Below, piece by piece: positions 10,302 through 27,125 of a stretch of 64,000 bases of DNA. Below the pieces are notes generated by a model. The model was not told the DNA's origin. It did no database searches and saw nothing but the letters and a program-made list of their open reading frames with translations. The translations under genes and the position numbers were made by a program. Source of the stretch: Hydractinia symbiolongicarpus (taxonomy: Eukaryota; Cnidaria; Hydrozoa; Anthoathecata; Hydractiniidae); the NCBI RefSeq assembly GCF_029227915.1, contig NC_079887.1, positions 8,432,001-8,496,000 on the forward strand. The letters are read 5' to 3'. The stretch's first letter is position 1; each line of letters starts with the position of its first letter.

Positions 10302-10376
10302 TGTAATTTTCACTTCTTCGTCCTAATTATGGTGTGACTGCTTTGTTGTTGTGTTGTTTCGTTTTGTTTTATAACA

Positions 10377-10456
10377 TTCGAACGTTTTAAAAGGATCATT
10401 CAAAATTCGAACGTTTCCTTTGATTTTCAAACGTTTCATCTAATTTTCGAACGTTT
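10377..10456. promoter_or_regulatory. Array of TTCGAACGTTT motifs between divergent transposon genes
   Basis: TTCGAACGTTT occurs at 10377, 10406 and 10446, with a one-base variant (TTCAAACGTTT) at 10426, spaced 29, 20 and 20 bases. It sits between the HIRAN start (10301) and the transposase start (10530), so it is placed to serve as a shared promoter element or protein-binding array. The motif differs from the GTTATTCGAA repeats at the element ends. Confidence 0.45.
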
Positions 10457-10529
10457 CGAAAGCTCGATTAAAAAACAAGTGGGTGGATGTAAACAAACTT
10501 TTTAAAGGCTCTTCAAATCCACATTAAAG

Positions 10530-11721
10530 ATGGCAACCGCTCAGACAACGTCAAGGAAGAAAACTGTTCTGACGATCAAAGAAAAATATCTTGCTTTGAA
10601 AGAGCTTGAAAAAGAAGGAACAACTAAAAAGTCTATTGCTAAAAAGTATGGTGTCCCACCTAACACACTTTCATACTGGGTTAAGAATAAAAGTGACATT
10701 TTTACCAAGTATGAATCAGGCCAGTATGGAGTTAAAAGACAAAAGCTTTCTTCCGGAAAATACGATAACATTGATAAAGCAGTTTACAAGTGGTTCGTTA
10801 ACGCTCGTGAAAGAACTGTGCCGATTAGTGGTCAAATCATTCGAGAAAAAGCATTGGATTTTGCAAAGCAATTCAACGAACCTGATTTTAAAGCTTCAGA
10901 AGGCTGGCTAGACAGATGAAAGTACAGACAAAACATCATTTACAGAATTATTTCTGGAGAGGAAAAGTCTTGTACACCAGGGATGACAGCAAGCTGGGAA
11001 GAAACCCACCTGCCAACCATTTTGTCACGCTATGATTTACAAGACATTTTCAATGCTGATGAATTCGGCTTGTTCTACCAGATGCTTCCAACAAATACCT
11101 ATCATGCCAAAGGTGAAAGATGTGCTGGTGGAAAGTTCAGCAAAGTTCGTTTAACAGGACTTGCAGCAGGAAATGCCCTAGGTGAAGGCATATTACCGGT
11201 CAAATCTTGTGAAACGTCAAATGAAGTTCATTGACGGCGGTAAAGAGGTCCCTAAAATTAACATTCTTGAAGGGATGCAAATCTTGGTCAAATCATGGGA
11301 CGCTGTTTCAAAAGACACCGTTAAAAACTGCTTTAAGAAGGCAGGCATCTCAAAAGAAGCACAGATCACGAGTCTCAATGATGCTGATGACCCATTTAAA
11401 TCTCTTTCTGACAGCATAAGCGAGTTAAAAAAAAGAGAAGTTGACGGCGACATCTTTAACGCAGATGATTTTGTGGATATTGATTTTGAGGTATGCACGA
11501 GTAAATCAATTGAAGTGACTGATGAGGAAATCGTGGAAATCGTACTTAATGAGGACAAAGATCAAAACGCGCCGAATCTCGAAGATGACGATGATGATGA
11601 AATTGAGGCACATGACATCCCCCCGAAGAATCCAAAGCAGTCAGAGTTGGAAGAGGCCTTAGAATTGTTGGAAAGATGGTCTTTGTTTGACGGAATGGTC
11701 TTGAAATCAGAAAGCAGTTAA
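10530..11721 (+). pseudogene. Tigger/pogo transposase, inactivated
   Basis: The N-terminal DNA-binding part is intact: a pipsqueak/CENP-B N-terminal helix-turn-helix (IAKKYGVPPNTLSYW) and a second CENP-B helix-turn-helix up to GWLDR. A TGA at 10917 interrupts the conserved WL.RFK.R block. The frame then reads on through the start of the DDE domain (IFNADEFGLFY with the first catalytic Asp, about 11056-11090). Near 11175-11190 the DDE domain jumps straight to its distal end, read one frame over (KAYYRSNLVKRQMKFIDGG, then a long acidic tail rich in Asp/Glu to 11721). The segment carrying the second and third catalytic Asp residues is missing. The acidic tail ending near WSLFDGM is typical of pogo transposases. 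The protein cannot be catalytic. Confidence 0.9.
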
Positions 11722-12080
11722 ACATGATAACACGTACATGTCAAAAACACTACATCGATAGTAAAAAACAATGTAGCATTAAAGATTTTTTTAAGAGTTG
11801 AACTCCTTGTATTTACTAGATACATTTTCTTTATAACTTTCATATTTTAAAACCTGTTAACAATTTGTTCAAATTTATTCTTTCTTCAAAAAGTAAAAAT
11901 TCTTTGTGTTTACACGCTCAACTGAACCACAATGCCTCAATTACTTAAGAAAAGTCCATCCCATTAAGGTTAAGTTGAAAATCTGGCGGGAAAACGAATT
12001 TTTCAGTTATTCGAACTCCCGGTTATTCGAAGTAAATTCTTATCCCCCTTGAGGCTTCGAATAACCGGGAGTCTACTGTA

Positions 12081-12370
12081 CATCTATTCTAGTGAACACG
12101 AAACTGGACCGTTCCGCTACATCAAACCTGGTAAAACTAAAAAAACCTTTCCTTAGCATTGGAAGATCACTCGTGTCTGCCCTGTTCTAAAAGTCGATAC
12201 TCCAACTACGTCAAAAGACTATCGCCCAACATAAGTCCTTCATGTTTTGTTTACTTTCTAACAGTGACAAGCTCCAATTCATCATCTTTTATTCACAACT
12301 CTTGGTAGCAAAGACAGCTTGGAGATAAAAATAGATCCTATTTCTCTCCTCTAATAAATTTATTGAGCAA
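12081..12370 (+). pseudogene. LINE reverse-transcriptase remnant, right part
   Basis: Directly after the Tigger target site the frame reads TGPFRYIKPGKT, then HWKITRVCPVLKVDTPTTS and KDYRPT followed by stop and VLHVL. This is the start of a non-LTR reverse transcriptase (WK..R..PV.KV....KDYRPIS). Stops and frame changes show it is dead. Together with 9090-9575 it is one LINE copy split by the transposon. Confidence 0.75.
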
Positions 12371-12399
12371 AAGGCTGATTTGATTAAAACCTTAACTGG

Positions 12400-15300
12400 A
12401 CGTTCACAAAATTCGCCCATGAAACACTGCGTGTTTGTCTTACGTAAATTCGTTAGATTTAAACAATACGAAAAACGTCAGTAGACCAATAAGCATGAAA
12501 CCAGCGCTGGCACCCTCGTCCCCAGGTTTTTTTTACCTTTGGTGATATGAGAGATGACGGCAAAGAATATCCTGATTTCGCTTGGCGTTGTCGGCAAATA
12601 CATGGCCAGATTATGCAAACACGTCATACGTATACGTTAATTTATGCGACCAATAATGGTGGAACTCTGGCGAGCGGCCAGAAAGTTTACGTTATTTATA
12701 TATAGACACACTATACAAAAAGAATTATCTTGGTAACTACAATAAACGTCTTTAAAGTCTTGAAAATATGTTATGCTGTTTTAGTAGCTTTATTAGGTTG
12801 CGTAATACTTTCATATAGTTTAGCTAGCTAGGTACTTCCTGAATAGTGATTTTGTTTGGCGAAACTTCAGGCTGAAGTGAAATGGTTCGTTTTTACCTAG
12901 ATTCAAATCCAGTTTGTAGAAATCATTTTTTTTGTGACGTTCTAAATCGTATGTAAAAAAGTAAGGGAGTGAAGAAAAGGGCAGAATAATATCTCTGGAT
13001 AAATGTAATGACGGCGTCAGATTATAAAGCCTACCATAGATAGCCGAGATAGAGCTGAAGTACTTTTCTGTAATCAAGACAAATTCTAATCAGATTTATA
13101 GTTCTTTTTCTTCTTTTTTTCACGTTTCGTTGGCGATTCTTTGGTATTTTTCCAAGGATATGTTGAAGGATATCGCTAGAAGCAATTAATGGTCAACTGC
13201 AATGATAAGACTGATTTCCAATCAAATAACCAATATTTGTTATCTTGTTTGAACAGTGTTTGTTTGTTTTTGCAAAAATGTAAACACGATTTTCAATTTT
13301 TCAAAGAGTTTTCGTAGCGTCCCAGTAAAACTTGATCTTGAGTGTCGACACTTGACAGAAGTGACGAATGTTTTCTAGGTAGCCGACGTGGAAAAATAAG
13401 ATTTCGTTAAAATCTGCATAAACTTTTTAAATATTAAAAACGCACTTAACAAAGTTCAAAAAGTATCTACAATCGGGACAAAAATATTGAGACTAAGGCA
13501 GTTTTTTACTCATTATCCAAATATGGAAAAAAGAGTCAAATAGTCAAGACTTTGCAGCCGGCAAGCTGCAAAGTCGCTACCTTTGCACACAAGCAGGCCA
13601 GGCAGAGAGATTGTTGAAAAGGTGCTAGTCACATTCTTTAGCACGCCCGCACACCGACATAATTCACATTGGGGACCACGAAGGCCCAAAACTCGTGATT
13701 AATGGCCTTGCTGACGTCAGCAACAAATAGCACATTTTAAGAATTTCGTATTTACTAAATAACCTAAGATCCGAAATCAAGTCAATCTGAACTTTGACAA
13801 GTTCAAGATGTGCGAATCTAATATAGAATGAGACTACGCAATTACTTGTGGTGGCGAACTTCGAAATTCGCTGTCTTGTCCCAACATATTGTGACCACGA
13901 TTGTAGTTGCTTTATGGTTTGAAGAAGAATAAAGCTGCATAAGAGGCAGTTATAAAATGCTTTGTAGATTTATTTACTCTCAGAAAAAATTACATCGTTC
14001 ACATCATACAAACCACTTACTTGTTAGTATTCTTTACGGTTATTTAATCTCACGTATATATAAGTCCATGTGTTTAAATTTTTCTGGAGGCGGGACGCCT
14101 TTTCGGAGTGAAAAACATTTTTTAAACATTTTAAATAAAAGTCAAAACAGCCTTTACATTAACGATGATACTCATTACAGGTCTAAATTATGTATGACCC
14201 GTTGACGGATACGATAAACTTAAACCATACGGCTGAAAAATGAGATGGATAACTGTGGCAACCTTTCTTGTTAGTTCCAATAAGCGCCGAATTAATTTGG
14301 TTATTTTTATTACTGCTTGAGATATTGATTGACGGATCTTACAAGTCATCAATATTTTTTTTGTTTTGTGTTAAGGTTAGTAATATTAAGTAATGGATCA
14401 TCCTTAGAAGAATCGCTTGTTAAACATTCCATTTTTGGTCTAAAAATACAATTTAATTTTCAAAACTTTGTATTTCCCATTGTTATCTTTCAGTGAATTT
14501 TTCATAAGCTTCTCCTTCATTTTTCACGTTTGAAATTTTCATAAAAGCAATTTACATCAGTAGAGTCAAATGTTGAGTTTTAATATATAAAATCATTTTT
14601 TACACGTTTTTAGCGCTTCATATAAAGTTACATTTGCGCTGTACGTCCCTTCTCTTACACAATCACCCAATGCCAATTTAACTTCATAGTTTTTAATTTC
14701 TCCAGAGAGAGATCTTTAGTATCTTGGGTTTTACTTCCCTGTTCTATCATGCAACATGCTTTGACGCAGATAGCATGTGTTCTTCTTTTAGTTTAACAAG
14801 TTGCTGCTCATCAGTATTCGATGCTGCATTAGTATCCAGTTGGAATAAGAAAAAATGAGGTAAAATTTAAATGCACTAGGACCCTCTTCGCAGGAACCTC
14901 GTTGATAGCAGTACCAATAGGAACTAAAGAGGCTATCCTTAGTAAACATTTTCAATTTTAATAACTATAATATATAACTATAATATCTAGCTAATACCAC
15001 AGTCAATAAAAAGAAGTTGGGATAAGATTGGACCAATTTTCAAGAAGGCTAGCTAGCTAGTCATATTAATTAAATTTCCGTGAAATTCATCAACAGCATC
15101 GTCATCTACATCTCTATCATTAAGTAACTTGCACACCTAAATAGAAAAAGAATAAAAAAGGCATATAATACTGTGTTACGGTAAAGTACCTTGATACAAA
15201 AAAAGAATAACCAACAAAACAAATGTCGACATCTACCACAGCCACAGCCGCCATCATAGCAAGTTATATTGTTCTAGTGGCACTGGCAACCTTTCAAAAA

Positions 15301-17934
15301 GTCTTTTAAAAAGGTGTCAATGTGTTTTAAAAAGGTGTCAATGGCGAATTTTCTAAATGCGTTAATTAAAATTACTTTTAAAAGCACAAATGGCTATCTT
15401 TTTCTAAGAAAAAGACGGATTTATACAATGTCATATATGGACCACAGTTGTGCACCGACACCAAATGACGAATTTTAATTCAAAGGACTTGTTTTAAAAA
15501 ATAAGACACAACATGGCAACACTACGTAACTGGCTACTTGTGTAAATCTTTTTGTGTTGTGTTTACTTTCGAGAAAAGTATTAATTTTAGAAAAACAAAC
15601 ATAAAACATCTTTAACAGCTATGTAATATTTATATTTTGAAAATAAAACAACAACATTTCTTTGGATGCAGGTGTCTGCTTGTTTGCATAAAAAGAAAAT
15701 TAAATTCTATTTTAAAAAGTTAATGCAAGCTATGGCATAGTTTGAATTTAAAATTTCGATAAATTTCTTTCATCATTTGATTTCAGAGGCTTTGACTTAA
15801 GGTGAGCACTAAATAACATTTGCTTTTTTTATTGCTTGTTGTTGTTGTTGTTTATTTGTTTATTTTCCCTTTACGTGTATCCGTTTGTTTGTTTGCTGTT
15901 GTTCTATCGCAGATCTGCAAAGCAATTGTTGCTTTGTTCTACAACATGTTTCCAATAAAATCCGTAAACATTGTGTTTCCAATAAAGTCGTAAAAAAGGA
16001 TTCCCACAAGGCGAAAAAAAATATTTTTTGGACAGTCTTTACAGTATTAAAAACAACATTGCTATTTAAAATTATTTCCAGTAAGAAGTTTTGCTTATCA
16101 TAAAACCTAATGAATGCGTTCTGATTGGTTAAAAGTTCACAGCGGAATATTAACTAAACTGTGAGTTTAGATCCATTTTGCCGGCAAATTCCCCATAGAA
16201 ATCGTCTTGTTGAAATCCGCCGTAACGGTGTCAGTTTTGCAACTGTAGTTAATACCTTTATTAACACCTCTATTAACACCTTTTGTGTTATTGTAAACCA
16301 AGATTAAAGTAGCATATTGAGCCAACTCGTGTTTCCTTAAATCAATGAATTTAGAAAAAGAATAATATCTAGAACGTTTTTTGAATGCAAAGTTTTATTC
16401 TATGGGTGGCAATTTCTTGTGCGTTTTGCATCTGTCCCATCGTTGTATTACAATCGTATGATTTGTATATGTTATTTATTATTCAACGTTTGCGTGTACA
16501 ACAATGACTGACGTATTCTTTTGGGCGTTCCCTCTTAATCAGGGAGAAACGCCCCATACCTACTTTATATCGATATCATATTATATCAGATGCCCATCTG
16601 TTGACAAAATACCTTTATATGTGTAAAATCAGCCTGGAAAATTAATAGTCAAGAAAAGTTTTATTAGTCTTCAATGTAAGAATTTCTTAATTTTCATGAC
16701 TAAAGTTGAGTTACAACTAAAAATATATATACATATATACATCCAATCGAAAATCTTACTGTGTATTTTCTTCCTTTTTATCTTCCCTTTTCATGTAATG
16801 AAAGAACTAGTTGATTAGACTTAAGCAGAAACAAAATTAAGTTAACCTCGGATCTACAAAAATAATGTAAAGGGGAAAAACTTTTGGTTGAGTGGGCGAA
16901 ATAAAAGTAAATATTTTCTGAAAGCCAGATAAATTTCTATTGAATGGTGTTAATTTGGTCAAAAAATGATAAACTGAGAAGACGTAAAAAATTATCTAAC
17001 ACTTTTTTCGAGTTTATCGATTATCGCGTAACAATCACACTATTCAAATATCGAGTAATAAAACAGTGTTTTGCTTCTAAGGTCTAGTTACAAATTTGTA
17101 TCGCAAGTTGCTTTTCATGCTTCTTCGTTGTGTTATACTTTTTTTAACTTCACACTGAAGAAGAAATAGACACCGTTGACGAGCTAAGTATGCAAAGAAC
17201 ATTAAAACTTTAGTTTTCCATATCATATATATATATATATACATAAACCTATTTTTTTTTGTTCTGTTCTCCAACAAAGCATCAATTTGTCTCCATACAT
17301 TCATAGTAACGAAAAAGAGATCCTAAAACCGAGGTTGTATATGGCTTTTATTTCTTCGAATTCGTTTTGTATCAGCATGTATACACAATACTCGTTAAAA
17401 ATTAATTAAATACGATTCGAAGCGTTTTGTGAATTCAAGACAGTCTTTCATAATAAATTCTTCGTTAAAAGTGCAAATGTCGTTGTCTATGTTGAAGGAT
17501 AAGTAAATCATTGGTTTTAATCAGCCCAGGTAATTTATGTTTTTCATACACAAATATAACATAATATTGACATTCAATATCGTTCATTTTTATAACTTTA
17601 GACCAACAATCCCAGCCAGTGTTGTTGAGACAAAAACAGTTTTTTTGACATTTTTCAAATATAAACATAAGTTTATGTTCATGAATAGTTTAGAATTATT
17701 TTTGCTTTATTAGAATCATAAATTAATTAAACATTGGGTTTTGCTACAAAAAGGATAAACGTGTTACTAAGAACTAACCCAACGGACTGAAATCCGTTTA
17801 CTTTAGTTCAAGGTCAAGTTGTAAAATTTTTTTATCACAATTTTAACTGAATGGATAAAAAATATGTAAGAGACACCATCCGTTTTTATTCTCTTTTGAA
17901 GACAGTATTTTGTGTGTTTTAATACTGCGTCGCA
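12400..17934. other. Gene-poor AT-rich interval
   Basis: No gene is supported. Small structures seen: hairpin GACTTTGCAGC/GCTGCAAAGTC at 13548-13575; palindrome TTGCTGACGTCAGCAA at 13708-13723 (a second copy is at 3481-3496); two tandem copies of TTTTAAAAAGGTGTCAATG at 15304-15343; and an AT dinucleotide run near 17224. Confidence 0.5.
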
Positions 17935-18150
17935 CAGGTACATTGCGGATTTCCCACAGAGTAAATAATTTGCTGACGGATGAAGTAACGTATTTTCCGG
18001 GTTAACAACTAGTCTTATCTATATTGATAACAACCGTATTCTGTATATTTATAAAGGTTGCGCGCAGCTTCGGTTTGGTTTCCGCACAGAGTAGATAATT
18101 CGCTGCCGGGAGAACTTGTGGAATTTTCCAGGGGTTAACTACTAGTTTTT
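17935..18150. repeat. Two tandem diverged repeats ending in GTTAAC.ACTAGT
   Basis: 17941-18012 and 18078-18146 share TTTCC.CACAGAGTA.ATAATT, a GCTG(A/C)CGG block and an end of GGGTTAACAACTAGT or GGGTTAACTACTAGT. They belong to the dispersed ACTAGT family also seen at 37577, 45041, 45155 and 54618. Confidence 0.65.
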
Positions 18151-18570
18151 TTTTAAATCCAAGTAATAAAATGGTGAAGATTACTCGTGAAAGGTGAATC
18201 CATTTTTCGATAAAAATTCAACTTGATGAAATAAATCTTACAACGTAAAATCAAGTTTTGATAAAAACTTTAGATATTAATACTCATTATAGGATTATTA
18301 TTAAAATTATAGTGGTAGTTTCAAGCTATAGCCATTATTTAAGGTTTTGAAGAAAACATGAGAACAAATAAGTTAGCAAGATTATGCTTAATAGATAAAT
18401 ACAAAAAAGTAATCTCATAGCTTTACGATTTCTAGGAAAACGCCTAAGTTCTAAGAACATAAATAAAATAAGTTTTCTTTGCCAAATAAACACAGAAAAT
18501 ATCTTCGTAGTCAGAGAAGGAAAACAGTACGCCCAACTCCTTCACAAGATTAACATGAAAGGTATATATA

Positions 18571-18950
18571 TTATAAAAAATAGTGTCTTTTCTTTTCAAC
18601 ATTATTTTTTTTTATTTTGGGTAGAAATCGTCCTGATATGTTCTTAGCATATTCCTTAGCACAGTTAAAAGACTTGAGAATGCAAACTGGTTTTGAAACG
18701 TTGTTTAAGTAGCCAAATTCAACTGACAGAGAGACTACTAGACTTTCCGCGTAATACTTAAAATAAAACCTGGAAAAAGACATATCACACATGATAGAAT
18801 ACAAGTTTACATAAGTTAACAATGAATAAAAAAACAAATGTTTATGGCCATGAATGCAAGCGAAATTTCAAAATGGACAAATTTTTAGGATATTCTTAAC
18901 TCTTTGTCCAATTTTAATTTGAATATTCTTATAAAAAGCGTGTACTTTGA
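18571..18950. repeat. Dispersed repeat, copy 1 (with 35823-36190)
   Basis: Collinear with 35823-36190: shared landmarks include TCTTAGCATATTC.TAGCA (35887-35902 in the other copy), GAGAATGCA, GTTTAAG, AATTCAACTGACAGA and TAATTTGAATATTCTTATA. Both copies are open in the same minus-strand frame (18571-18837 here) with similar residues (LSVE, CIL, KN), but neither looks like a known protein. Confidence 0.55.
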
Positions 18951-19807
18951 GTCCTCATACTACGTACTTTCTTTCAAACCCGAAATAATATAACCTACAA
19001 TATTTATCTGGCCTTAAAAAAGCTGCAACCAACACAACTTCGTTCTCATGCTTCTATTTTCGCGCTTTGATATTAACACAGTCCCAATATTGATTACCGC
19101 AAAAATAAATTCTGAGAATAAGTTTGTTATTCAACAACTTGTCCGGTCAGAAAATTCCTCTGCTTGAAGCATAGCGACAGGAGGGTTTTTGTGACTACAA
19201 TTTCACATGACAACATTAAAAAATTACTACAAAACTTTCATTACACATTTTTTTATGTGTCTTTTCTAAAGCCATTGCGATAATTAAAATATCAAATAGA
19301 CCTTTTGTTTTTAACCTAAAATCCAAGTCAGATATTTTAATAAAGCATTTTTAGATGTCTTGGCTTGGAGGCTTAAGATATTGTCTACTGCAAACAACTC
19401 CTCAAATTTCTATGAATTTTCGGTATAATATAATAACATGGTTAAAATTTAAGGCGAAATTAGTCTCTCAGGGAGTAAAAGAAATCGGATCTTATATGCA
19501 CAAGAGGATCGGCAACATCGGGCGAGGTACAATAGAACATAATAGTTTTTAATTTTAAAGCATATTATAATACAACGACGGTATAAAATGGATTTTCTCA
19601 GCATCAGGTTTTTATTTGCGCAGCTTTCGCTTTATTTATACGTAAGTTTTTTATTCACATGTAAACATAACGTTTTGACTTGCGCTGCGTCGACATGGTA
19701 ACGTTTTTTATATATATAAAGATCTCTCAAAAGATGTGTTGCATTAGACAATTTTTTGTTATAGCCTGTTCAGTCACCAATAATCATAGTGTGAATGCAA
19801 CCTATAG

Positions 19808-24262
<4,455 letters not shown>

Positions 24263-26345
24263 TTATTAATCAAAGTTCACTGCCAACAAGTACTTCTTGT
24301 TTAGCGAGGAACATGCAAGTATAAATTAAATTTAATTCTTTGACGAATTAGTCTTTTGTTGATTTTTTTAATTTTAAAAAGTGTCTCTTTTATTTATAAA
24401 TGGCAACTTTACATAACGAGACGCCATAATGACATTAAATCTTAACCTTGCATAACGTGACGCCACAATGACATTAAATGCACTTCAGTTAGTGTTTCCA
24501 AACTACAATGTAGTTTTTGTATGTCAAAATTTTATTCTTTAATTTTATTATTTCTTAAATATGATTTATTTTCGTTATTGTTATATGTGTTATTATGTCA
24601 CATATTGGTGGCTTTTTTGTACTTAATGAGAAAGTCATATATTTAGTTTTAGCAGACGTTGTACCAATAATTTTAGCGCAAAATATTAGAATTGTAAAAT
24701 AAAAAAAAAAATTCTTGTATTTATTCTTTTAAAAGATTTATATACAATTCATGTAACTGCTCGTGTTTTCCATATTTTTTCTAATACTTTTTGAATAACT
24801 TAAAGAACTGCGCAAATGCACCACAAATGTCAATAAAATGTAGCTACAATTTGTTACTGTTAATATTAGAGTATATCTGCTAAGTTTCTTTTAGTTTTTC
24901 AACTAGGATTGGAGTTTATGCTTCATATTCTGTGACGATGGTGATAGTGAAATCAAATTCCAAGTCTAAACCTATTGTTAACCAGATATGATGGAGATAC
25001 TGTTTTTCATTTTTTCCTTACCTATATCTTTGGCTAACATTTGAAATAAATTAAACAGCATACGAATGATAGGGACATCAGATTTTAATTGTTTGACGCC
25101 AATGCCTTTTTTACCCAAAATTTGCCTGATAAACAGTCACGAATTTTTAAATTCTACGTAACCAAAAATTTAGACCAAAAATATTTTGTTTCCTGCAAAA
25201 ATCTTTTTTTTCTGTGACCACCTTGCGCACAGAGATCACGTTTCAATGTGTACTACAATCTTATCCCAAGGACGTGTTATTTTGTTTTTATATTCCGATA
25301 GAACCTAAGATCTAAAGGTTAACGTTTTGTCTCACTTTAGGTGATTTCAGAAGCACTAAGCTGAACTACTTAACAGTAATTACAACACAGACTGTGTGAC
25401 AGTCACGGAAATGACAAATTGGTCAGATTCATCCACCAGATATTAGTTTACGAATTTAATAGTGAAGAAATAAATGCTGTTCTTTAAAAGTCAGTTCCCA
25501 TAGTGAATATCATTTTCATATTGAGATCATATTCGTGCAGAACATAGTGAAGAAGCTGAACATTGTTACGAGTTATGTCTTTTAGAACTACACCATGTTT
25601 ATCATTTTTTTAGCGAAATCTTCTTATTTAAAGGTGCAAACATCAAACGAAAACTTTAAATGTCGCCATTTTGTTTCGATTCTTTTGTTCAAACCATACT
25701 ATTTTGGTATTGACGCAAAATAATTCACGTTTTGAATCAAAACTAAATTATTCGATTTTGCAATCTCGGTTACGTTCAGTTTCGTGTGGACAGACACCCT
25801 ATCCGGTACAAATATAAACCGCTAACCAAAACATCTAAACATGGTACCGCATAAAATGCTGGTTAAAATCGATACTAAGCGTTTTGTACTGCCTTTGTAA
25901 CGCCTATATGTTTTTTTTTTATTTTTGTAATCGATTTAGCATGGTTTCAGAATAATCATATGTGGATCTAGTTCAATTGTTATTTCGTAGTATTCTTTGG
26001 GCCACATTGGTACAATTAACAGCTAAAATATAGCTAGTTTTGGGGAAGTATGAGGAGCTAGCTACGCCACTTTGTGTCCAGCATTTCCAGTATATGTGCA
26101 CATGCGCGAGATGGAAAAGAGTCACTTTATTCCTCTTTCAAAGGAAGAATAAATATGTAAAATAAAAAAGTAATGAGTTTAAAACCTCGTACGAAAATCT
26201 ATATATCAGATATTAAACCTGACATGCTGAATGACAATGTTTAACATTATCTCATATAACCCCTTTAGCAGGTTTTTACCAGGCTGGATACTATCATTAA
26301 AAAAGATATGTCTGATTAAAAACCCAATATTTGATGTCAACGCTG
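24263..26345. other. PCYT2 3' flank and intergenic AT-rich sequence
   Basis: Contains the likely PCYT2 3' UTR with AATAAA at 24698 and 24832, and a short tandem ACATAACG.GACGCCA.AATGACATTAAAT duplication near 24411-24479. No gene is seen. Confidence 0.5.
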
Positions 26346-26712
26346 GTATACCCAATGGAAAACTAGATATTAGATGATAAAGCTGTTATACGCAATAGAA
26401 AACTAGATATTAGAAAATAAAGTTGTTATGCCCAATGGAAAACTAGATATTAGATGACAAAAGCTGTTATACCCAATGGAAAACCAGATATTAGATAATA
26501 AAGTTGTTATGCCCAATGGAAAACTAGATATTAGATGATAAAAGCTGTGATACCAAATGGAAAACCAGATATTCGAAAATGAAGCTGTTATACCCAATGG
26601 AAAACCAGATATTAGAATATAAATTTGTTATGCCCAATGGAAAACTAGATATTAGATGATAAAAGTGGGTATACCCGATGAGAAGCCAGATAATATTAAA
26701 TAATAAAAGTGG
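26346..26712. repeat. Minisatellite, about nine 40-41 bp units
   Basis: The unit is of the type AACTAGATATTAGATGATAA then AGCTGTTATACCCAATGGAA. Alternate units differ (AAGTTGTTATGCCC against AAAGCTGTTATACCC), giving a higher-order period near 81 bases. A minus-strand frame inside is only translated repeat. Confidence 0.92.
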
Positions 26713-27125
26713 GTATGTTGATTGACAAATCTTACTGTTGAAGACAATAAATTCGCTATATGCGATGATTAACAGATTTGTTAATATAAAATATCTTGTT
26801 TTTGTTGACTGAAGATATATGATAAAGTAAGAAAAACTAATTATTCTTAGTCACATTGACTTGAACAGTAAATGTAAAAACAAAGAATAATAATTTTAGG
26901 TATCATTTGAAAAATATTTACAACAATGCTAAAGTTTATTCACTCATTCTTTGCGAATTTCGTATCGCAAAGAAATATACAATGTATAATATAGAACATA
27001 TAAGTAAATAAAAGTTTCTTCTATCAAAATTGTCGCTTGACCATGGAGCATTTTTACATAGCAACCAAACTTATCAGCAAACGAGAATTCTGATCAATTA
27101 CATAGTGTCTAGTGTGGCTGCACTG

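Larger units (their letters stand above)
9576..12078 (+). mobile_element. Tigger/pogo DNA transposon, complete ends, 2503 bp
   Basis: Both ends start CAGTAGACTCCCGGTTATTC (right end reverse-complemented) and are flanked by TA at 9574-9575 and 12079-12080. Subterminal repeats of GGTTATTCGAA and ATTATTCGAA recur at both ends (9590-9785 and 12000-12070). Inside are a plus-strand transposase gene broken by a stop and an internal deletion, and a minus-strand HIRAN-domain gene. It is inserted into a LINE fragment and cannot move itself. Confidence 0.93.

Noticed and set aside
10983-11234. Separate small gene downstream of the transposase start
   Set aside because: It is the continuation of the same transposase after the TGA at 10917.
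19355-19552. 65-codon frame with ATG upstream of PCYT2
   Set aside because: No domain, and no splice site or homology supports coding.
26403-26597. Repetitive 64-codon minus-strand protein
   Set aside because: It is the translation of the 40-bp minisatellite.
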